From positions 1-12,278 of the forward strand of contig CAZFQG010000189.1 of assembly GCA_964520785.1 (NCBI GenBank): a stretch of 12,278 nt of DNA, read 5' to 3'. The first letter of the stretch is position 1, and each line of letters opens with the position of its first letter. A program made the translations under genes and the position numbers. Below the pieces are notes generated by a model, which was not told where the DNA came from, did not search any database, and saw only the letters and a list, made by a program, of their open reading frames with translations. This stretch comes from CAZFQG01 sp964520785. Its GTDB lineage: Bacteria; Planctomycetota; Planctomycetia; Pirellulales; Thermoguttaceae. Below, piece by piece: positions 6,932-12,278 of this stretch.

Positions 6932-8263
6932 ATGAACGTCAACGACAAACTTTTTGATACTCCGGCCAGGACGGCCACGCGCCGTGGTTTCCTTGCCGCC
7001 AGCGCCGCCGGGAGCATGGCCGTGGCCCTCCCGGCCGTCTTGGGAGCGGAAAAAGAAAAGAAGTACAAGACCGCGCTGGTCGGCAGCGGATGGTGGGGAA
7101 TGAACATCCTCAAGACGGCGCTGGCGGCCGGCCGCTCACGAGTCGCCGGGATCTGCGACATCGACCGGAACCAGATCGATCCGGCCGCCGAAGAGATCGA
7201 AAAACTCACCGGAACGGCTCCGGAAAAATATCCCGATTACCGCGAGATGCTCGATAAGGAAAAACCGGAAATCGTCATCGTCGCCACGCCCGATCATTGG
7301 CACGCCCTGTGTACGATCGCCGCGCTCGAATCGGGAGCGCACGTCTACGTCGAAAAGCCGATCAGCCACACGATCCTCGAAGGTTCGGCGATGGTCAAGG
7401 CGGCCCGCGACGCGGACCGGGCGGTACAAGTCGGCACCCACCGCCGCGCCTCGCCGCACAACATGTCGGCAATGCGGTTCCTCAGGGAAGGCAAGGCCGG
7501 GAAGATTTCCATGGTCCGCGCATTCGTCCATTATCCAGGCGGACCGGGAACCTCCGAGCCGGATTCCGACCCGCCGGAAGGACTGGACTGGGACTTCTGG
7601 TGCGGGCCCGCCCCCCTGGTTCCGTTCAATACCAGGCTCCACCCGAAGGGCTTCCGCTACTTTTCGGATTTCGCCAACGGAATGCTGGGCGACTGGGGAA
7701 TCCACTGGATGGACCAAATCCTTTGGTGGACGGAAGAAACACATCCGAAGACCGTTTACTCCACCGGCGCAAAGCACGTCATGGTCGACAATAGCGACAT
7801 GCCGGATACGCAGGTCGCCACGTTCGAATTCGATTCGTTCACCGCGACCTGGGAACACCGCCGCTGCGCCGGCGCACATGCCGAAAAGCACAACATTGGC
7901 GTGTGTTTCTACGGAACGGAAGGAACCGTTCACCTGGGTTGGCTGGACGGATGGACCTTCTACCCCCGGAATTCCGGCCAGAAGGAAATCCACGAAGAAC
8001 CGCAATTGCACGACCCGGACAAACAGAACATTCCAGAACTTTGGGCCGATTTTCTCTCGGCAATCGGATCGGGAAGAAGACCGATTTGCGATATCGAGGT
8101 GGGCCACCGCTCGACAACGATGAGCTTGTTGGGTATGCTATCGCTAAAGCTGGGACGAAGCGTCCGATGGGACGGCGAGAACGAGCGGATTCTCGACGAC
8201 CCGGAGGCGAATGCGCTTCTTCGGCGCGACTATCGTGCCCCTTGGGTTTATCCCCAGGCATAG
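6932..8263 (+). CDS. Tat-exported Gfo/Idh/MocA oxidoreductase (second of pair)
   Basis: This encodes a 443-residue Gfo/Idh/MocA oxidoreductase with its own twin-arginine signal (TRRGFLAAS, residues 16-24, hydrophobic to about 38). The glycine motif is GSGWWG (51-56), the conserved lysine lies in VEKP (140-143), and His258/Asp261 in GDWGIHWMDQ (253-262) are the likely catalytic pair. GGGAAGG eight bases before the ATG is its ribosome-binding site and lies inside the end of the preceding gene, with only four bases between stop and start. Outside the common fold the sequence is clearly different from the first protein, so this is not a recent duplication. The two could work in sequence on one sugar or form a mixed complex; neither is shown by the sequence. 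Confidence 0.92.
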   Translation: MNVNDKLFDTPARTATRRGFLAASAAGSMAVALPAVLGAEKEKKYKTALVGSGWWGMNILKTALAAGRSRVAGICDIDRNQIDPAAEEIEKLTGTAPEKYPDYREMLDKEKPEIVIVATPDHWHALCTIAALESGAHVYVEKPISHTILEGSAMVKAARDADRAVQVGTHRRASPHNMSAMRFLREGKAGKISMVRAFVHYPGGPGTSEPDSDPPEGLDWDFWCGPAPLVPFNTRLHPKGFRYFSDFANGMLGDWGIHWMDQILWWTEETHPKTVYSTGAKHVMVDNSDMPDTQVATFEFDSFTATWEHRRCAGAHAEKHNIGVCFYGTEGTVHLGWLDGWTFYPRNSGQKEIHEEPQLHDPDKQNIPELWADFLSAIGSGRRPICDIEVGHRSTTMSLLGMLSLKLGRSVRWDGENERILDDPEANALLRRDYRAPWVYPQA

Positions 8264-8427
8264 GAGCGCGCGCTTGCCGGGGTACCGGCACCCAACTTCG
8301 TCCATCCCCGATTTACCAAAAAATCGAAATTGCTTTCTCGCCGTCGCCGGCAGCTTGAACAATCCCACATTGATGCGACCTTCGGCTCCGCGGCGGCGAA
8401 GATACTTTCATCGAAGGATTGTGACCC

Positions 8428-8456
8428 TGGCAAGGATGCCATTTTCTTTTTTTCTC
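8428..8456 (+). terminator. Terminator-like hairpin with T-tract before the third oxidoreductase
   Basis: TGGCA (8428-8432) and TGCCA (8437-8441) form a short stem around AGGA and are followed at once by TTTTCTTTTTTTCTC. The T-tract is striking in GC-rich DNA. The stem is only five pairs, so efficiency is uncertain. It lies 165 bases after the stop of the second oxidoreductase and only 30 bases before the next start codon, so it could end the upstream transcript or act as an attenuator in the leader of the next gene. Confidence 0.45.
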
Positions 8457-8485
8457 AATGAGGTCGAGGACCATAGGAGAAGCAA

Positions 8486-9508
8486 ATGCGTTTTCGTGAT
8501 TGGTTCGTAAGCTTGCTCTTCGCCGCGGGGGCCTTTGCCGTTTTCGTCCCAAGTCTCCAAGCCGAACCGATAAAGGTTGGAATTATAGGGCTCGACACCT
8601 CCCACGTCATCGCCTTCACCAAGGTGATGAACGCCCCCGGCGCCGAAGGACCACTCGCCGACGTTCAGGTGGTGGCGGCGTACCCCGGCGGAAGCGACGA
8701 CATTCCGGCCAGTTACGAACGGGTGGAAGGTTTCACCAAGCAACTGAAGGAGATGGGAATCGAGATCGTCGATTCAATCGAGGCCCTTCTGCCCAAGGTG
8801 GACGCGGTGATGCTCGAAAGCGTTGACGGGCGACCGCATCTGCAACAAGCGATTCCGGTCATCAAGGCCAAGAAACCCCTTTTCATCGATAAACCGGTCG
8901 CTGCCTCCCTGGCGGACGCCATCGCGATCTACCGGTTGGCGAAGGAGCATGACTGCCCCGTCTTCTCCAGTTCCTCGCTCCGTTACGGCGAGGGGGTGAT
9001 CAAGTTCCGAACCGACAAACCCGTAGGGGATGTCCTCGGCTGTATTACCTGGAGTCCCTGCTCGTACGAACCCCACCACCCCGATCTCTACTGGTACGGC
9101 ATCCACGGGGTTGAGATGCTCTATACCGTCATGGGTACCGGTTGCCAGTCCGTCAGCCGCACCCAGTCGGAAGCCGCGGACGTGGTCACCGGAGTGTGGG
9201 AAGGCGGACGCGCCGCCACGTATCGCGGGCTGAGGAGCGGGTCCAGCGGTTACGGCGGCGTCGTGTTCGGAAGCCAAAAAATAGAACCCCTCGGTGGTTA
9301 TGGCGGGTATGAGCCGCTGGTCGTCGAGATCGCCAAGTTCTTCAAGACGAAAGAGGCCCCAATCAGCGCGGAAGAAACGATCGAACTCTTCGCATTCATG
9401 ACCGCCGCCGATGTCAGCAAAGATAAAGGCGGGTGCCCCGTCTCGTTGGACGCGGTTCTCAAGGAGGCAACGCTCCAAGCCGAGAGTATCTTGGCGGAAA
9501 TCAAGTAG
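8486..9508 (+). CDS. Sec-exported Gfo/Idh/MocA-like protein with degenerate nucleotide motif
   Basis: This encodes a 340-residue protein with a Sec signal peptide (residues 1-26, hydrophobic LLFAAGAFAVFV, probable cleavage after LQA) and no twin arginine. The Gfo/Idh/MocA fold is recognisable, but the usual glycine motif is replaced by GIIGLDTSH (32-40), which lacks two of the three glycines, and EKP is IDKP (134-137). I remember a GLDTSH-type subgroup from Planctomycetota and Bacteroidota relatives, but know of no assigned activity. AGGAG six bases before the ATG at 8486 supports the start. It is separated from the preceding pair by 222 bases and a terminator-like hairpin. The weak cofactor motif and Sec route suggest it may not act as an ordinary NAD(P) dehydrogenase. 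Confidence 0.85.
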   Translation: MRFRDWFVSLLFAAGAFAVFVPSLQAEPIKVGIIGLDTSHVIAFTKVMNAPGAEGPLADVQVVAAYPGGSDDIPASYERVEGFTKQLKEMGIEIVDSIEALLPKVDAVMLESVDGRPHLQQAIPVIKAKKPLFIDKPVAASLADAIAIYRLAKEHDCPVFSSSSLRYGEGVIKFRTDKPVGDVLGCITWSPCSYEPHHPDLYWYGIHGVEMLYTVMGTGCQSVSRTQSEAADVVTGVWEGGRAATYRGLRSGSSGYGGVVFGSQKIEPLGGYGGYEPLVVEIAKFFKTKEAPISAEETIELFAFMTAADVSKDKGGCPVSLDAVLKEATLQAESILAEIK

Positions 9509-9754
9509 GAATCATTGGCGCCCAGAGCGCGCAGCTTCCCCAAAACAACCCACGCAAGTCCATCTGTCGCGGTTGGCCGGTTCGCGCCGACTATGCCTGG
9601 AGGGAGGTCTGTTTTTCGCCTTTCCTTCCCCGCGTCGTTTGCCTACAATCCGCGTCGTGTTTCTTTCCTGCTTGCACCGGTGGAAATGCTCCCCGGAGGC
9701 CCGGAAACGGAGACCGAAAAGGGCCATTTCCATCCAAATAGCGCGAGAATCGCC

Positions 9755-10030
9755 ATGAAGCCGTTTCTATTCTCTCTTATCGCCCTCGTCGTCACTGCCG
9801 GTTGCCGTGGAACCGCGATGCCCGACCTGTTCCATCCGGGGCCGGAGAAATACCAGCAGTCCAGGGCGGAGTATTTCGATCCCTACCCGAGCACGGATGC
9901 CGGGCCGGAAATGGTTGGAACTCGGCCTTTGGAGTATCAGAATCCCACTCCGGAGGTAGAGCGTATTCAGCGGAACCCTCCCAGTTGGACAACCGCCCGA
10001 TGGTGTCCCTGGAACTGGTTCCAGCAATAG
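9755..10030 (+). CDS. Small lipoprotein of unknown function
   Basis: This encodes a 91-residue predicted lipoprotein. Residues 1-17 are a hydrophobic signal (FLFSLIALVVTAG) ending in a lipobox, VTAGC, with Cys18 as the lipidation site. The mature part is short, rich in Pro, Tyr, Glu and Trp, and contains LFHPGP (27-32), FDPYPSTDAGPE (42-53) and TRPLEYQ (57-63). I recall similar DPY-DAGPE-RP segments in small secreted planctomycete proteins, a low-certainty memory. The ATG at 9755 was chosen because it gives the complete lipoprotein signal; the frame extends back to 9515 without a motif. No good Shine-Dalgarno precedes it. rluB starts 35 bases after its stop. Confidence 0.7.
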   Translation: MKPFLFSLIALVVTAGCRGTAMPDLFHPGPEKYQQSRAEYFDPYPSTDAGPEMVGTRPLEYQNPTPEVERIQRNPPSWTTARWCPWNWFQQ

Positions 10031-10065
10031 ATGGTCTGGCCGAAAGCGCACCTGGCCACCTACCC

Positions 10066-10932
10066 ATGCCCAAACGATCTCCCCGCCGCAAGCCGCCGAA
10101 GGGTCCTACCGCCAAGAGGACTCCCAAGCGGCGTCTTCGCATAAAAAAGGCAATACGCCGCGAATCGGCTCCCGACGCAACCGGAAAGCAGGACCGGTTT
10201 GCCCACGCGGAGCGACTCCAAAAGGTCCTCGCCGGGGCGGGGCTCGGCAGCCGGCGCCAATGCGAGGAACTCATCCTCGCCGGCCGCGTGGAAGTCGACA
10301 AGGAGGTCGTTACCAAACTCGGCACGAAAGTGAGCCCCTTTACCCAGGAAATCCGTGTCGACGGCCAGGTTCTCAAACGCCCGAGGCACGAGTACTACGC
10401 CCTGAACAAACCGGACGGCGTGATCTGCACCAACCGCGACCCCGGGGGACGCCAGCGGGTAATCGACCTAATCCCCAACAAGGACGTCCGCCTCTTTACC
10501 GTGGGGCGATTGGACTTGCACAGCGAGGGGCTCATCCTGTTGACCAACGACGGCGAATTGGCGAATCAACTGACGCACCCCCGCTACGGCGTGGAGAAAG
10601 TCTATCGCGTGATGGTGGCGGGCATTCCGGAACCGGAGGAATTGAAGCGTATCCGCGAGGGGGTCTATCTGGCCGAGGGCCTCGTCCAGCCGGAGCGGAT
10701 CATCGTGAAGTCGACCTACAAGAAGAATGCCATTCTTGAAATGACGCTCCGCGAAGGCCGCAACCGGGAGATCCGCCGTGTTCTGGCCCGCGTCGGACAC
10801 AAGGTCTTGCGTCTGATGCGGATATCCATCGGCCCGCTTCGTCTGGGCAAGCTGCTCCCCGGCGAATCCCGCCGCCTGACGTCGGCCGAGGTACAGGCAC
10901 TCGCCGCCGCGGTACGCAGGCCGCCGCGGTAG
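10066..10932 (+). CDS. rluB: RluB/RsuA-family rRNA pseudouridine synthase
   Basis: This encodes a 288-residue RNA-modifying enzyme that converts uridine to pseudouridine in rRNA; the RluB branch acts on the 23S rRNA. After a very basic N-terminal extension of about 45 residues, an S4 RNA-binding domain runs from ERLQKVLAGAG (49-59) to about 95. The catalytic domain contains YALNKPDGV (111-119) and the signature GRLDLHSEGLILLTNDG (147-163), with Asp150 as the catalytic residue. THPRYGVEKVYRV (170-182) and EGRNREIRRVL (230-240) are also typical. The ATG at 10066 lacks a Shine-Dalgarno, and the frame is open further upstream inside the lipoprotein gene, so the start is not certain. It may be co-transcribed with the lipoprotein gene. 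Confidence 0.9.
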   Translation: MPKRSPRRKPPKGPTAKRTPKRRLRIKKAIRRESAPDATGKQDRFAHAERLQKVLAGAGLGSRRQCEELILAGRVEVDKEVVTKLGTKVSPFTQEIRVDGQVLKRPRHEYYALNKPDGVICTNRDPGGRQRVIDLIPNKDVRLFTVGRLDLHSEGLILLTNDGELANQLTHPRYGVEKVYRVMVAGIPEPEELKRIREGVYLAEGLVQPERIIVKSTYKKNAILEMTLREGRNREIRRVLARVGHKVLRLMRISIGPLRLGKLLPGESRRLTSAEVQALAAAVRRPPR

Positions 10933-11147
10933 CACTGCGCCGCAAGCCGGCTTGGGTCGGCCCGCGTCCTACCTGTTGAAGAACGCGACGTCTCTGGGGA
11001 CGACCAGGCTGATCTTGCCGTGTTCGCGAAAAAACGTCTGCGATGGCACGCTAGTTGCACCATACTTCGGCGCAAACCGAGGCGAAATCGTTGGCTTGGA
11101 CAACGCGTTCGCATGAACAGGAATTATGATGTACGGAGGACTCGACG
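10933..11147. other. Intergenic region between rluB and the MFS gene
   Basis: A ten-base palindrome (AAGCCGGCTT, 10944-10953) follows rluB but has no U-run. The right end holds a strong Shine-Dalgarno, GGAGG at 11135-11139. A possible 13-codon frame (11113-11154) encodes MNRNYDVRRTRRC and its stop overlaps the MFS start. The minus strand of this region carries the thioredoxin-like remnant listed separately. Confidence 0.45.
10969..11100 (-). pseudogene. Possible remnant of a thioredoxin-fold protein, C-terminal part
   Basis: On the minus strand, from about 11080 down to a stop at 10969-10971, the frame reads FAPKYGATSVPSQTFFREHG and then about 16 more residues ending in FFNR. This resembles the thioredoxin-fold segment where a KYGV-x-S-x-P-T motif with the cis-proline is followed by a FFD-x-x-G-K strand. 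No CxxC active site, upstream domain or start codon can be found, because the frame is soon closed upstream and overlaps the start of the plus-strand MFS gene. I infer a decayed fragment. The match comes from memory of the family, so chance similarity remains possible. Confidence 0.35.
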
Positions 11148-12278
11148 ATGCTGAAGCCATCAACAGTGGGTGACGCGGTTGTGAATCTGACGACGGCCGT
11201 TATTGGTGCATCCCAATTCAACGACTCTCTACTTCTGACATCACTGGCCGCGGCGACCATCGGTTTTAGCCTTTGGAGTTTGAGCGCGCTTCTGTCACGA
11301 CAGTGTCAGCCGATTGACGGCGTGCCGTGTCCCAAAGCCTCACGAGCCAAGCCCGCATGTAATGCCGTGGCTCCCAGGCTGGGAGGAACTGCCGAGGCTC
11401 CCGAAGGCCCTTCGCGACACGCGATGATCGCTTGGTTGATGTACGACTGGGCGAGCAATGCGTTTCCCACGATCATCCAAACGTTCCTCTTCGCCAGCTA
11501 TTTCACCGGTCAGGTCGCCGGGACTGAAACGGCCGGCACCTCATGGTGGGGGATCGCCGTTGGAGCCGCGGGAGTTGTAGTGGCACTTGGCGGACCAATT
11601 CTCGGGGCGTTGTGCGACCAACTTGGTCGTCGCAAGCCCTGGATCGCCGGATTCACCTGGCTCGCCGCCGCCGTTGCCGCCCTGATGTGGTTCATCGAGC
11701 CATCCTCCGCCTACGTCGTTCCCGCCCTCGTTCTGGTATTCATAGGCGTCATCGGATCGGAGCTGGCGCTGGTGCTCTATAACGCGATGCTACCCACGCT
11801 GGTCCGGCCCGATCGCATCGGTCGATGGTCGGGATGGGGTTGGGGAGCGGGCTATCTCGGCGGGCTCGCCTGCCTGGCTTTGGCCTTGTTCGTCTTCGTG
11901 CGACCCGAAGGCGCCTGGCTTGGGCTGGATGCGGTACGCTGGCAACACGTTCGTGCAACGTTTCCCATGACCGGGATTTGGTTCTTTGTCTTCAGTCTGC
12001 CATTATTCTTCTGGACGCCGGATGTCCCAAGTACCGGCAAGTCCCTTCGCCGCGCCGTCGGCGACGCATTTGCCCAGTTAGAAGAGTCGCTCCGAGGAAT
12101 TCGCGATTATCTCCCGATCGCCCGTTTCTTGGTCGCCCGGATGCTTTATGCCAACGGACTGGCCACGATCTTCACGTTCGGCGGTATCTACGCGGGGGGA
12201 ACATTCGAAATGGGTCCGCGAGAGGAATGGCACTTGCGCATCCCTAACCTCTTCCGCGCATTAGCTTTCGGTAGTTTT
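11148..12278 (+). CDS. MFS permease of UMF1/Atg22 type, 3' end missing
   Basis: The frame is open for 377 codons from the ATG at 11148 to the window edge, so the gene is partial. The core begins near residue 93 with MIAWLMYDWASNAF, matching the YDWANSAF opening of UMF1/Atg22-like major facilitator permeases. CDQLGRRKPW (156-165) is the cytoplasmic loop motif between the second and third helices, and several hydrophobic helices follow (168-182, 187-203, 221-242, about 270-285). FTFGGIYAGGTF (344-355) is also family-like. The ATG at 11148 has GGAGG eight bases upstream, but gives an unusual extension of about 92 residues with one hydrophobic stretch (LLLTSLAAATIGFSLWSLSA). An internal ATG at 11424 would give a normal start but lacks a ribosome-binding site. 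The transported compound is unknown. The last 20 codons look out of register. Confidence 0.8.
   Translation, partial: MLKPSTVGDAVVNLTTAVIGASQFNDSLLLTSLAAATIGFSLWSLSALLSRQCQPIDGVPCPKASRAKPACNAVAPRLGGTAEAPEGPSRHAMIAWLMYDWASNAFPTIIQTFLFASYFTGQVAGTETAGTSWWGIAVGAAGVVVALGGPILGALCDQLGRRKPWIAGFTWLAAAVAALMWFIEPSSAYVVPALVLVFIGVIGSELALVLYNAMLPTLVRPDRIGRWSGWGWGAGYLGGLACLALALFVFVRPEGAWLGLDAVRWQHVRATFPMTGIWFFVFSLPLFFWTPDVPSTGKSLRRAVGDAFAQLEESLRGIRDYLPIARFLVARMLYANGLATIFTFGGIYAGGTFEMGPREEWHLRIPNLFRALAFGSF

Noticed and set aside
5257..7209. A 650-codon open frame on the minus strand opposite the first oxidoreductase
   Set aside because: It is antisense to two well-supported genes, lacks any recognisable domain and is Arg/Ala/Gly-rich, as expected of a shadow frame in GC-rich coding DNA.
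8275..8290. TGCCGG-GGTA-CCGGCA hairpin just after the second oxidoreductase as a terminator
   Set aside because: The six-pair stem is perfect but no T-run follows; the site at 8428-8456 is a better candidate.
9621..9649. TTTCCT and TACAAT as a promoter for the lipoprotein gene
   Set aside because: The -10 is reasonable but the -35 match is poor, so it is not listed as a feature.
9509..9754. A possible tRNA or small RNA near GGTTCGCGCC
   Set aside because: The TΨC-like piece has no matching acceptor, D or anticodon arms.

Overview
The window reads as a bacterial, high-GC, gene-dense stretch that most likely comes from a member of the Planctomycetota, perhaps Pirellulales. The clues are a sugar-degradation gene set with several exported Gfo/Idh/MocA oxidoreductases, a MoxR ATPase, a CE15-type esterase, a sialidase-like propeller and a small lipoprotein of a kind I associate with that phylum. 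No rRNA, tRNA, integrase, transposase or CRISPR array was seen, so the taxonomy is an inference from gene content. The left end lies in repeats and the right end cuts through an open gene, so this may be a whole contig.

Layout. Positions 1-574 hold no convincing gene but carry a cluster of short GC-rich palindromic repeats: a tandem pair with a 78-base period, a 30-base perfect inverted copy, and a degenerate third copy. Next come a CE15-like glucuronoyl esterase (minus, 575-1861), a MoxR-family AAA+ ATPase (plus, 2130-3059) divergent from it, a sialidase-like secreted protein (minus, 3086-4300) and 6-phosphogluconolactonase (plus, 4640-5368). Two Gfo/Idh/MocA oxidoreductases with twin-arginine signals follow in tandem four bases apart (5680-6927 and 6932-8263). 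A third, Sec-exported relative with a degenerate nucleotide-binding motif lies at 8486-9508. The right part holds a 91-residue lipoprotein (9755-10030), an RluB-type pseudouridine synthase (10066-10932), and the start of an MFS permease of UMF1/Atg22 type (11148 to the end, incomplete).

How the genes may work together. The esterase, the propeller protein and the three oxidoreductases all carry export signals, and 6-phosphogluconolactonase is a cytoplasmic pentose-phosphate enzyme. I read this as a loose carbohydrate-use neighbourhood: de-esterification of glucuronoyl groups on plant or algal polysaccharide outside the cytoplasm, recognition or cleavage of sugars by the propeller, and periplasmic redox chemistry on released sugars. 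Only the two Tat-type oxidoreductases form a convincing operon. Alternating strands and separate promoter-like sites argue against a single transcription unit. The rluB, lipoprotein and MFS genes look like unrelated housekeeping or transport genes.

The points most worth a second look are the palindromic repeat cluster, the contrast between two Tat-exported oxidoreductases and one Sec-exported relative lacking the Rossmann glycines, a thioredoxin-like coding remnant before the MFS gene, and a probable frame disruption in the last 60 bases. I found no clear evidence of a wholly new biological system.
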